This document shows positions 8,444 to 17,662 of a stretch of DNA of 64,000 nucleotides, piece after piece. Every line of letters starts with the position of its first letter. Position 1 is the first letter of the stretch. Location: contig CAWDWP010000011.1 of the NCBI GenBank assembly GCA_963806045.1, forward strand, positions 1 through 64,000, read 5' to 3'. A program made the translations under genes and the position numbers. Source of the DNA: DATCHW01 sp963806045. GTDB lineage: Bacteria; Bacteroidota; Ignavibacteria; Tepidaquicellales; Tepidaquicellaceae. The notes below the pieces were generated by a model. That model did no database searches and was not told where the DNA came from. It was given only the letters and a program-made list of their open reading frames with translations.

Positions 8444-11095
8444 ATGGGAACAAAAAATTTACAAACAAATTTCGATAAAACAATTATTTATATTGTAATT
8501 CTCCTTTCCTTCGGAATTGTCTCAAAACTAGACTCTCAAACGTATTTAGAATATAATATCGCGACTGGAATAACCTCCCAAATTCCATTTTCTTATATAA
8601 GTTCATCCAATTCTGCTAACACTAACAGTAATTCAGGAATTTTATTTGGAAACACAAGTTCTGACACAAGCAGGTCATTTTTCCCCCTTGATATTGTAAA
8701 TGACCCTAATGCTTTTCCATGGAGAATCGTCGTTAAAATAGGTACAGCAACTGGAATTCTGATAGATCCCTATCACATATTAACCGCCGGTCATGTATTA
8801 GACTTTTCCCCTTATTTCACCAACGTTATAATATCGCCCGGTTATGCTCTCGGCGATTCTCCCTATGGAATTTGCAAATCGGAATTACTCTATAGATTGT
8901 CAGATTTTGCCCCCGGAAGCTCGACTGATATTGCAATAATAAAACTCGACAGACCGATAGGTGCATTAACTGGATGGAGCGGTTATGGATACAACAATAC
9001 TGACACCTACTTTCAGACAAACATATTTTTTAATCCGAGTTATCCGGGTTCAGGAATTTATGACGGAGAACTGGTTTATAACTGGAAAGGCGCATTAAAT
9101 GCAGTCTTACCTGATTTTATATATTCTTTCAGACAGGGAATTTCAGGAATGAGCGGTAGCCCGATATTTGTAAATACAGGAAATGATAAAGTCACTTATG
9201 GAATATTAACAACTTCCGGAGTCAAATTTACCAGAATAACTCCTAATAAATATGACGGAATAAATAAGATTATCGATAGAAACACACCGACTTCACTTCA
9301 CATGGTGCCGTTATATACTAAAGTATATCCGGAAATATTAAAATCCGGGAGCACATTTGACAGTTTAAGCTTTAATGTCTTAAACTATTCCAGCGTTGCT
9401 ATTAATGATGAAAATATTACCGCGAATATTTACCTCTCGGCAGATTCAATAATTACAGCATCAGACAGTTTGATTGGAACATATAATTATGTAACTAATT
9501 TTACACCAAAATCATCAGTTCAGTTTTCACAAAAAGTTAATCTTCCGGCAATTACAAAACCCGCAGGCACATACTGGATTGGGGTAATAGTATCAGGAAA
9601 TAACACAACGGAAAACAACGCAGTAAGTGCGTATGATGCCGCTAAATTGACAATCAATAATACAAATAATATTAAAGTATGCGGAACCATTACATCAACC
9701 CAATCGAATGACGGAATAAGCGGAATCTCAATAACCGGATTTCCGTATAAAGTTGTAACTGATTGTAAAGGTTATTATGAAACTATGGTTCCTGAAGGTT
9801 GGAGCGGAACAGTAACATTAGCAAAAGAAGGATATACAATTACACCTGCTAGTAATGTCTACAGTGGTTTTACACAAGCAACAGTTAATGACTATACTGT
9901 TTCAAAAAACATTTTTACAGTGGCAGGATATGTGAAATCACCAATCTCTCAACATGGAATATCGGGTGCATCAGTTTCCGGGCTTGTCGGACAACCGAAA
10001 ACGAATATTGACGGGTATTATTCAGCATATATTTATCAGGGCTGGTCAGGTTATGTAACTATAGTAAAACCAAGATGGGATATGAAGAACGGATCTTACT
10101 CATATTGCAAAATTAATTCAAATAAAACAGAACAGATACAAGCAGGATTCACAGTTGCAGGCATTCTATATAAACCTAACGGAGATCCTGTTCAAAATGC
10201 AAAATTAGACGGATTCCCAGGAACTGCAGTATATTCAGATGAAAACGGTCAATATAGAACATTTCTTGATTCAGGCTGGGTCGGAACGGTGAGACCTATA
10301 TTTTCAGGAATGCAATTTGATCCGGTGAACAGGACATATAATAATTTAGTCACTTCATATTATTATCACGATTACCAGGAAATTCTCCCTATGGCTCTGA
10401 ATCTGAGAGTGATGTTAAGCGGAGCATATGTGAAAGGAACTGATACGATGAATTCAGTTTTTAAACAAAACTCATTATTACCTTCAGTTCCAAACGCAGA
10501 TTACAGCGACGTTGATACGAAATTCTGTTATAAAGTTAAATCTGAAGATTCAGTTTCCTCGGCATTTTGGAATGGAAGTATGAATATAGTTGATTGGATT
10601 TCGATGGAAATACTAAATTCCCAATTAGATCCTGTGGATACTGTAGTCTGTTTATTAAGAAATGACGGAAGAGTTTTAAGTATAACAGGCGACACATTAA
10701 TTCCCCTGAATTACAGGGTTACTGCAGGTCAATATTACATTATCGTTCGACACAGAAATCACATTGCAATAATGAGCTCAGCATTAGTTTCAATTTTTGA
10801 ATACACTGATTTATATGATTTCACTACAGGTTTGGATAAATATTATGGTTATGATGCGAAAAGATTAAAGAATGGATTATACGGGATGTATTCAGGGGAT
10901 GCAAACTTCGATGGCAAAATAAACTCCGATGACTTTAACCTTTACGAAACCGACGGTAATAACGGAGCTTCCGGTTATAGAATAACAGATTTTAATATTG
11001 ACGGATATGTGACAACATTTGATTTTGATTTATTTGCTCCGAATAAAAGAAATTTAATTACTACAAAAATTCCTAAACTTGGTACATCAAAATGA
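8444..11095 (+). CDS. Secreted V8/trypsin-like serine protease with dockerin-like C-terminus, copy 2 (intact)
   Basis: I chose the ATG at 8444 over the in-frame ATG at 8417. It leaves a 32-base leader after the predicted promoter and gives 883 residues, matching copy 1. A signal peptide precedes the S1 protease domain. The triad is His in LTAGH, Asp in TDIAIIKLDRP and Ser in GISGMSGSP. Next come a CARDB-like domain, three regulatory-like beta repeats (starts near ICGTITSTQ, VAGYVKSP and VAGILYKP) and the pre-dockerin module. Two calcium loops close it: DANFDGKINSDD and DFNIDGYVTTFD, each with Asp, Asn, Asp and Asp at loop positions 1, 3, 5 and 12. There is no sorting domain of its own, so tethering would need a partner. 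The next gene starts inside its stop codon. Confidence 0.85.
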   Translation: MGTKNLQTNFDKTIIYIVILLSFGIVSKLDSQTYLEYNIATGITSQIPFSYISSSNSANTNSNSGILFGNTSSDTSRSFFPLDIVNDPNAFPWRIVVKIGTATGILIDPYHILTAGHVLDFSPYFTNVIISPGYALGDSPYGICKSELLYRLSDFAPGSSTDIAIIKLDRPIGALTGWSGYGYNNTDTYFQTNIFFNPSYPGSGIYDGELVYNWKGALNAVLPDFIYSFRQGISGMSGSPIFVNTGNDKVTYGILTTSGVKFTRITPNKYDGINKIIDRNTPTSLHMVPLYTKVYPEILKSGSTFDSLSFNVLNYSSVAINDENITANIYLSADSIITASDSLIGTYNYVTNFTPKSSVQFSQKVNLPAITKPAGTYWIGVIVSGNNTTENNAVSAYDAAKLTINNTNNIKVCGTITSTQSNDGISGISITGFPYKVVTDCKGYYETMVPEGWSGTVTLAKEGYTITPASNVYSGFTQATVNDYTVSKNIFTVAGYVKSPISQHGISGASVSGLVGQPKTNIDGYYSAYIYQGWSGYVTIVKPRWDMKNGSYSYCKINSNKTEQIQAGFTVAGILYKPNGDPVQNAKLDGFPGTAVYSDENGQYRTFLDSGWVGTVRPIFSGMQFDPVNRTYNNLVTSYYYHDYQEILPMALNLRVMLSGAYVKGTDTMNSVFKQNSLLPSVPNADYSDVDTKFCYKVKSEDSVSSAFWNGSMNIVDWISMEILNSQLDPVDTVVCLLRNDGRVLSITGDTLIPLNYRVTAGQYYIIVRHRNHIAIMSSALVSIFEYTDLYDFTTGLDKYYGYDAKRLKNGLYGMYSGDANFDGKINSDDFNLYETDGNNGASGYRITDFNIDGYVTTFDFDLFAPNKRNLITTKIPKLGTSK

Positions 11096-12237
11096 AGAAA
11101 ATTTTATTAATAGTATGGTTTTTAATTATCGTCCCGGTAGTTCTGTTATCGCAAACAATTGACCAGAAGCTTTTGCTTGTAAGTAATTCAGGAAACACAG
11201 GAGGAGAATTCATAGTTAATTATCAGATTAGAGGAACAAATTTACCTTTAGCAAAAACCATCGCATCCCTGAATGCAGATATAATTTATGATACCACAAT
11301 ATTGAAATTCATTGGGGGCTCGAACTGGCTTTCACAATTAAGCGATACAAACGGATATGCTAAAAGCATACAGAGCAATAATTCTGAACAAAGTAAGTTT
11401 CAGGCAATCAGAATAGCTGTTATGGCTTATGGCGTGAATGGAACTCCTCAGGATTCTGTCAAAGGTTATAATTTAGAAGATAATTATGTAACAATAGTGA
11501 CACTGAATTTTACAATTCTGAGTCAAGCTTCAAATGTCTCCTTAACAATTAAAAATATAACTAACCAGGCGGGTTTGTTTGTAAATCCCGGTAACCAGCC
11601 TAATTCATTTGAAATTACTGCAGTTACACTTTCAGCGCCTATTTTGATTATAGATCAACCAATGCCTGTTGAACTTATATCTTTTAATTCTTCAGTTAAG
11701 AAAAATGATGTTTCGTTGTCCTGGAAAACAGGAAGTGAGCAAAACAATAAAGGGTTTGGAATTGAAAGAAAAACAATAAATGGTTCCTGGAATGAAGTTG
11801 GGTTTGTGAACGGAAAAGGAAATTCAAATACTGAGCAGTCATACAATTTTGAGAATAAAGATATTAGTTCCGGAAGTTACAATTACAGGCTAAAACAAAC
11901 TGACTACAATGGCAATTATAAATATTTCAATCTTAATGGTGCGGTCAGTATAAGCACGCCTTCCAAATATGCGGTTTCACAAAATTATCCGAACCCGTTC
12001 AATCCGGTTACAAAGATTGATTACGAAGTAGCAAGCGATTCGAAAGTGAAAATCTCGGTATTTGATATCACAGGACGGGAATTGCAGACTCTGTTAAATG
12101 AAAGAAAGCCTGCAGGATATTACTCATTAACTTTCAATGCAGAAAATCTTTCAAGCGGAACATATTTTTACAGGGTAATTGCAGATGAAGGAAATCAGAA
12201 GTTTGCAGAGACAAAGAAAATGATATTAGTAAAATAA
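11092..12237 (+). CDS. T9SS-sorted surface protein with cohesin-like domain, copy 2
   Basis: Paralog of the protein at 4793, the same 381 residues long and with the same layout: signal peptide, cohesin-like beta sandwich (GGEFIVNYQI, IIYDTTILKF, VTLNFTIL), fibronectin-like linker with PVELISFNSS, and a sorting domain with QNYPNPFNPVTK. The sorting half is nearly identical between copies, while the N-terminal half differs more. That is what would be expected if the N-terminal domains bind their own protease partners. Start and stop overlap the protease gene by ATGA. Cohesin assignment is by pattern only. Another beta-sandwich family is possible. Confidence 0.75.
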   Translation: MKKILLIVWFLIIVPVVLLSQTIDQKLLLVSNSGNTGGEFIVNYQIRGTNLPLAKTIASLNADIIYDTTILKFIGGSNWLSQLSDTNGYAKSIQSNNSEQSKFQAIRIAVMAYGVNGTPQDSVKGYNLEDNYVTIVTLNFTILSQASNVSLTIKNITNQAGLFVNPGNQPNSFEITAVTLSAPILIIDQPMPVELISFNSSVKKNDVSLSWKTGSEQNNKGFGIERKTINGSWNEVGFVNGKGNSNTEQSYNFENKDISSGSYNYRLKQTDYNGNYKYFNLNGAVSISTPSKYAVSQNYPNPFNPVTKIDYEVASDSKVKISVFDITGRELQTLLNERKPAGYYSLTFNAENLSSGTYFYRVIADEGNQKFAETKKMILVK

Positions 12238-12571
12238 TAAGTGTTTGGGCTCATTTATCAGGAAAGGTGATAGATGAATTTGATATCCAAATAGAGTGCC
12301 CTTTGGAAAAGAAGGAAAACAAAGAAATAAAGTGAACAGGAAAAGAGGCGTATGATATGGACGGACAGCGTTAGGGAAAGAGAAAACAAGGAAGAAAGAA
12401 AACACGTTACGATGAAAGGCTAGACATGCGATGAATGAGAAAGAGAAAAAGAAATAATTTGTTCTTTTACTAACATTTTTCGAACTCTCTGTCGTAAGTT
12501 TATGGGAGTATTCTCACGACAGAGGTCTACTTAAGAGCTCGGAAAGATACGGTTTTCGAGCTCTGCTTTTT
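12238..12571 (+). ncRNA. Conserved structured 3' region of unit 2, ending in a terminator
   Basis: The same four stems as after unit 1: TCATTTATC with GATAGATGA (one wobble pair), TCCAAA with TTTGGA, CTCTGTCG with CGACAGAG (12487-12494 and 12517-12524), and AGAGCTCG with CGAGCTCT (12534-12541 and 12557-12564). In the third and fourth stems one base pair has changed from C-G to T-A on both sides relative to unit 1, which supports a selected RNA structure. The middle part (about 12335-12460) is unrelated to unit 1. Confidence 0.6.
12534..12571 (+). terminator. Rho-independent terminator of protease unit 2
   Basis: AGAGCTCG/CGAGCTCT forms an 8-base stem followed by GC and a run of seven T. It ends the transcript of the second protease and cohesin-like pair. 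Confidence 0.75.
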
Positions 12572-12856
12572 TTAGGGTCAAATGAAATCACACATGCCTT
12601 TTATTAATACTCATTAAATTATGAAGATTATTGAAAATTATAGAATAGGAATTTCTGGATTATCCCTGTTGAAATAATTTTTATTATTGAGGATTCTATC
12701 CGGTTTATAGTGGTGATGATTGAATTAAAATTATTAAGAAAAATAATTCTGTTAAATGGAATTTTAAAAATGTAAAAATCGTTATTAAATTTAGATGTGA
12801 AAAAAACCGGAATAATGTGTTTACAAAAAGAAATTTATTTTATAAATTATTGAAAC

Positions 12857-12885
12857 TTGAAAGAAATTAATTTTGTTGCTATATT
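12857..12885 (+). promoter_or_regulatory. Strong sigma-70-type promoter of a candidate small RNA
   Basis: TTGAAA (12857-12862) and TATATT (12880-12885) are separated by exactly 17 bases, and a TG precedes the -10 element. No gene follows before a strong terminator at 12956-12990, so the expected product is a short RNA of about 100 bases. Confidence 0.55.
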
Positions 12886-12891
12886 TAAAGA

Positions 12892-12990
12892 AGATGATGA
12901 AATTGGATAAAATAGAATAATAAGAGTTAAACCTCATAACCTCCTAATACACCAGAGGCGTCTCGAGTTCCCATAGAGACGCCTTTTTTT
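12892..12990 (+). ncRNA. Candidate small RNA of about 100 nt
   Basis: A transcript from the promoter at 12857 would start near 12892 and stop at the terminator ending at 12990. It holds only an eight-residue frame (MMKLDKIE). A CCTCC stretch near 12940, in the single-stranded part, is complementary to ribosome binding sites, a property of some regulatory RNAs. I do not recognise a known RNA family. The space between 12571 and 12857 holds nothing else I can support. Confidence 0.4.
12956..12990 (+). terminator. Rho-independent terminator of the candidate small RNA
   Basis: GGCGTCTC (12957-12964) pairs perfectly with GAGACGCC (12976-12983) around an 11-base loop, followed by seven T. It is too far from unit 2 and on the wrong side of the HIT gene to serve either. 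Confidence 0.8.
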
Positions 12991-13158
12991 ATATTCTCGA
13001 ATCAGACTGGAATTTCCTTATTAATATTCCCTACCCGCTGAAAAGTCATATATCGAGCATACGAAATTGAATCTTTTTTTAAAATATCTGAATTAACTTT
13101 GAATCTATCAGTCCTTTTTACGCTGATAAATTAATTTATTTAGATTATTTTAAATGTT

Positions 13159-13611
13159 ATGAAAAAATCAGATTGCATTTTTTGTCAGATTATTGAAGAA
13201 AAAATACCTTCTTATAAGATTTTCGAGGATAATGATTATATTGCCATCCTTGATATCTTTCCCAATACTAAAGGTATGACACTTGTAATTCCCAAGCAAC
13301 ATTATGATTCTTATGCATTTGAAATGCCGGATGATTCTTATGCAAAATTTTTCCTGATCGCAAAGAAAATAGGTAAATCTCTCGATACAAAATTAGGTGT
13401 TCAAAGAACAGCTCTGGTATCAGAAGGAATGGGTGTAAATCATGTCCATATCAAACTTTATCCATTACACGGTTTGGGTCCTGAATTCAAGCCTATGATA
13501 CCGGAAGGTGAGCATTATTATAAGAATTATCAGGGATATATTACTACTTTGTTAGGACCACGGGCAAATGATGAAGAAATGAAAAAATTGCAGGAATTAT
13601 TGAAATTATAG
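13159..13611 (+). CDS. HIT family nucleotide-binding protein
   Basis: A 150-residue protein of the histidine triad family, which hydrolyses or transfers nucleotide phosphates. The N-terminal CIFCQII is the usual zinc-type opening, and PNTKGMTLVIPKQHY is the conserved strand-turn of the fold. The triad appears as HVHIK: the first two histidines, including the family nucleophile, are kept. The third is lysine, a variation also seen in some HIT subfamilies. It sits 78 bases upstream of leuS on the same strand. The substrate cannot be told from sequence. Confidence 0.85.
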   Translation: MKKSDCIFCQIIEEKIPSYKIFEDNDYIAILDIFPNTKGMTLVIPKQHYDSYAFEMPDDSYAKFFLIAKKIGKSLDTKLGVQRTALVSEGMGVNHVHIKLYPLHGLGPEFKPMIPEGEHYYKNYQGYITTLLGPRANDEEMKKLQELLKL

Positions 13612-13689
13612 ATTTAAACTAAATAAAGAATGGACTAATTCTTGAAATAACAGTAATTATTTTTAAAAAACGAGCTAATAAATTATTAA

Positions 13690-16349
13690 ATGAAATACAT
13701 TCATACAGATATTGAGAAAAAATGGCAGGAATTCTGGGACAATAACAAAACTTTCCGAACACCTGAATTAAATGAAATTGATAGGTCAAAACCAAAATAT
13801 TATGTCCTTGATATGCTCCCCTACCCAAGCGGAGACGGTTTACACGTCGGTCATCCTGAAGGATATACCGCAACGGATATAATTTCGCGTTTTAAAAGAA
13901 TGAAAGGTTTTAATGTATTGCATCCAATGGGATGGGATGCCTTCGGATTACCGGCTGAGCAATTTGCAATCAAGAAGGAAATTCATCCGAGAATAGGGGT
14001 TGATGAATGCGTTATAAGATTCAGACAGCAGCTGAAATCCCTTGGCTTTGCATATGACTGGGACAGGGAAATTAATACGACAGATGAGAAATATTACAAA
14101 TGGACGCAATGGATGTTTTTGAAAATATTTAATTCCTATTTCGATGAAAAGGAAAATAAGGCAAAACCAATCGAAGAACTTCCGGTTCCGGAACATCTGG
14201 ACGATGAAGAAAAAAAACGATTCATTAATTCACAGAGACTGGCTTTTATATCCGAATCGCCGGTTAACTGGTGCCCTGAATTAGGTACAGTCCTTGCAAA
14301 TGAGGAAGTTCCCGAACAGATGGAAAAAGGTTATACAGTTGTAAGACGTCCGATGAAGCAATGGAAACTGAGAATTACAAAATATTCAGAAAGGTTGTTA
14401 AGAGATTTAGATTTAGTTGACTGGCCATTAAATATTAAAAAACTTCAGACAAACTGGATTGGCAGAAGCGACGGAGCTATTATAAAATTTGATATTGCTA
14501 ATCAGGCAGGTAAATTTATAGAAGTATTCACAACGAGACCTGATACTTTATTTGGTGCAACATACATGGTATTGGCACCTGAACATAAGTTAATTTCTGA
14601 AATAACAACTCCTGAACAAAAAGAAAAAGTAGATAAATATATTGATGATGCTACAAAGAAATCTGAACTCGAAAGAATGGAACTATCAAAAGAAAAGACC
14701 GGTGAGTTCACGGGAGCATATGCTATCAATCCTGCTAACAACCTTGAGATTCCGATTTTAATTTCGGATTATGTACTGACAAGTTATGGGACAGGAGCAA
14801 TTATGAGCGTTCCGGGTCACGACGCGAGGGATATGGAATTTGCTGTTAAATTCAAATTAAATATTATTCCGGTTGTAGTTCCTGAAAACCTCAAAGATTT
14901 GGCTTTCCAGAGAATCAAAACCGAAAGCGGTGAAATAATTATCTCCGGAAAGGGATTGCAGACTTTATCTAATGGAAGCGCAAAACATCTAAATGAATAT
15001 TTTGAAAATGTGAAAAAAGGAAAGCTTTGCTTTTCAGATTATGGTTATTCAGTTAATTCCGGATTTTTGACAGGTCTTAAAACTCAGGATGCTTCTGAAA
15101 AAATGATTAACTGGCTGGAGGATAAAGGACTTGGTAAAAGAAGTATAAATTATAAACTCAGAGACTGGCTCTTCTCAAGACAAAGATACTGGGGAGAACC
15201 ATTCCCGATAGTGCATTTTGAGAATGGAGATATAAAAGGTTTAGATGAAAAAGATTTACCGCTCACTCTTCCGAAAGTCGCATCTTACAAGGCAACCGGT
15301 ACAGGAGAATCCCCTCTTGCAGCATTTGATGATTGGGTAAATACAACGATAAGGAAACAGGATTACCCGTCAAAAGGGAAACAAATACAATGCCACAGTG
15401 GGCAGGTTCCTGCTGGTATTATTTAAGATATATTGACCCTGATAATGATGAAATTTTCTGCGATAAAGAAAAGGAAAAATACTGGATGCCTGTTGATTTA
15501 TATATCGGTGGTTCAGAGCATGCAGTGCTGCATTTACTTTACGCAAGGTTCTGGCATAAAGTTCTTTATGATTTAGGATACTTAAATTCAAATGAACCCT
15601 TCACAAAGCTTTTCAACCAGGGTATGATTCTGGGTGAAGACGGAGTGAAAATGAGCAAATCAAGAGGAAATGTTATTAACCCTGATGATGTTATAATGGA
15701 ATTCGGAGCGGATTCGATGAGATTATTTGAAATGTTTATGGGACCACTCGAAGCCACAAAACCCTGGAGTACGGAAGGGATTGCAGGAATGAATAGATTT
15801 TTAAACAGGGTCTGGAGATTAATAATTGATGATAGAACAGGAGAACTTAAATCAAATATTACTGATGAACCGGCGGATATAAATTCAACCAAACTTCTGC
15901 ACAAAACAATAAAAAAAATTACTCATGATATAGATGATGGTGATATGAAGTTTAATACTTCAATAGCACAACTTATGATATTCACTAATGAAATTTATAG
16001 ATTTGAAAATTTAAATAAAAAAATCCTTGAATCTTTTGTGCTTTTACTTTCACCTTTTGCGCCCCACATCTCTGAAGAATTATGGGAAAGGTTGGGAAAT
16101 AAAGCATCAACTTCAAATCAAATCTGGCCTGTATATGACAATGAACTTGCAAAAGAAGATAATGTGATTGTGGCTTTCTCGGTCAACGGCAAAGTCCGGG
16201 CAAAAGTAGAAATGGAAAGAGATGCCGATGACAAAGCACTGGAACAAACGGCACTGGACAATGAATCCATTCAGAAATACATTTCAGGCAAGCAAATTAT
16301 AAAAATAATAACCGTGAAGAACAAAATGGTAAATATCGTAATCAACTAA
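13690..16349 (+). CDS. leuS: Leucine-tRNA ligase (one frameshift)
   Basis: Class I aminoacyl-tRNA synthetase charging tRNA-Leu. The class signature appears as PYPSGDGLHVGH near residue 45 and as KMSKSRGNV in the C-terminal third. The editing domain lies between them (TRPDTLFGATYMVLAPEH), and MPQWAGSCWYYLRY precedes the catalytic core's second half. The reading frame breaks at about 15347: one base is missing between WVNTT and DKETG. Restoring it gives about 886 residues, a normal length. The enzyme is essential, so the break is most likely an error in the sequence. A terminator follows at 16375. Confidence 0.93.
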
Positions 16350-16374
16350 AATAAAGTATCCTTAATTATAGATT

Positions 16375-16410
16375 ACCCCCCTTTTTTTTGGGAAAAGGGG
16401 GATTTTTTTA
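16375..16410 (+). terminator. Terminator after leuS
   Basis: A C-rich arm followed by a T run pairs with AAAAGGGGG, then comes a run of seven T. It lies 25 bases past the leuS stop. Confidence 0.7.
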
Positions 16411-16418
16411 AATATGTA

Positions 16419-16459
16419 TTGACAATTCAAAAAATTTATAATATGTTGCTATTAGCAAC
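16419..16459 (+). promoter_or_regulatory. Promoter with overlapping palindrome, upstream of the thioredoxin gene
   Basis: TTGACA (16419-16424) and TATGTT (16442-16447) have 17-base spacing. The palindrome GTTGCTA-T-TAGCAAC (16445-16459) overlaps the -10 element, a position where a bound repressor would block transcription. The coding start is 107 bases further on. Confidence 0.45.
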
Positions 16460-16565
16460 TAAATAAGGCTGTGTTCATAAATAAAGAAACTTAGTTTACT
16501 GAAAATAGGTTTAAGAAAAAGTAAATAATTAAGAATTTTTAAAAATAGAAAATAAAAATAATAAA

Positions 16566-17093
16566 ATGCAAAATAGAAAATTATTAATACTTGGAATCGG
16601 ACTTCTTATGTCAGCATTCCTGATAACAAGCTGCGGTAAAAAAAATGATATGAAAACCGCTGATTTGAAAACAACAAAAACAGAATCCGGTTTAACTACA
16701 ACTCAAACCAATCAGGTTACAAATTCCAATGGAGTAAAACCAATTCATCTGACTGCTGCAACTTTCAAGGAAAAAGTTTTCGATTATGATAAGAACAAAG
16801 ACTGGAAATATGAAGGAAGCAAGCCTTGCATAGTTGATTTCTATGCTGACTGGTGCAAACCTTGCAAAATGGTTGCCCCGATTCTCGAAGAGCTCTCCTC
16901 TGAATATGATGGCAAATTAATTGTTTATAAAGTAAATACAGACCAGGAGCAGGAACTTTCAGGTGCATTCCAGATACAAAGCATTCCTTCCCTGCTTTTC
17001 ATTCCTGCAAAAGGTCAGCCGCAAATGATTTCCGGAGCTTTACCAAAAGAACAGTTTGTGAAATATATCAATGACTTTTTAATAAAAGATTAA
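16566..17093 (+). CDS. Thioredoxin-fold lipoprotein
   Basis: A 175-residue protein with a lipoprotein signal: the hydrophobic stretch ends in LITSC at residue 23, predicting lipid attachment there. A flexible Lys/Thr/Asn linker leads to a thioredoxin domain with the active-site motif DWCKPCKM near residue 98 and the cis-proline loop QSIPSL. It probably reduces or exchanges disulfides on the periplasmic face of a membrane. It stands alone, between the leuS terminator and its own terminator at 17115, so it is likely monocistronic. Confidence 0.88.
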   Translation: MQNRKLLILGIGLLMSAFLITSCGKKNDMKTADLKTTKTESGLTTTQTNQVTNSNGVKPIHLTAATFKEKVFDYDKNKDWKYEGSKPCIVDFYADWCKPCKMVAPILEELSSEYDGKLIVYKVNTDQEQELSGAFQIQSIPSLLFIPAKGQPQMISGALPKEQFVKYINDFLIKD

Positions 17094-17114
17094 CCGAAAT
17101 TATTTCTAATATTT

Positions 17115-17152
17115 AAACCCCTGCAGAATATTATTTTGCAGGGGTTTTTTTT
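17115..17152 (+). terminator. Terminator after the thioredoxin gene
   Basis: AAACCCCTGCA pairs with TGCAGGGGTTT around an 11-base loop, followed by a run of T residues, 22 bases after the stop codon. Confidence 0.85.
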
Positions 17153-17263
17153 ATTTCATAAATTTTTATGGGTACATAATCCTATTTATATTAAATTGTT
17201 GTTAGATTTTAATATAGTTATTTTTGAATAATTCTTTTGAATTCATATATTATAAGCATATAG

Positions 17264-17650
17264 ATGCAACATGCTGTTCATTTTACCCTAACCGAAGCCA
17301 GGCAGGCATTGAGAAATTTAATGCCGTACATTTCTAATATGATTATTCTGAAAAAAGCCCTTGATGAAACCGGATATGATATTTATAACCATCATTATTT
17401 TGGCGGAGTCGGTACAAACGGAACAGGGGAACACCCTCCCGAACTGGATGAACTGATAAAGTGCCTGAAAATAATTACCGATTCAGGTGTCATCATAAAA
17501 GGAATGGATAACGGTTTAATTGATTTTCCTCACTTGAGAAATAATGGAGCAGAGGTCTATCTTTGCTACCTGTACGGAGAGGGTGATATCCTTTACTGGC
17601 ACACTCTGACAGATGGATTCCAGGGAAGAAAAAGCATTAACGAATTATAA
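17264..17650 (+). CDS. DUF2203 family protein
   Basis: A 128-residue cytosolic protein of the DUF2203 family, whose function is unknown. The family features are clear: FTLTEARQALRNLMPYI at the start, then a helical hairpin, then GVIIKGMDNGLIDFPHL, and finally EVYLCYLYGEGDILYWHTL followed by GFQGRKSI. It is followed after 12 bases by the proline dehydrogenase gene, so the two are probably co-transcribed. This gives no clear clue to function. Confidence 0.8.
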   Translation: MQHAVHFTLTEARQALRNLMPYISNMIILKKALDETGYDIYNHHYFGGVGTNGTGEHPPELDELIKCLKIITDSGVIIKGMDNGLIDFPHLRNNGAEVYLCYLYGEGDILYWHTLTDGFQGRKSINEL

Positions 17651-17662
17651 CTATAAATAAAC

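Noticed and set aside
13690..16349. leuS as two separate genes or a true pseudogene
   Set aside because: The two frames join at one missing base with perfect family continuity, and the enzyme is essential. One gene with a likely sequence error is the simplest view.
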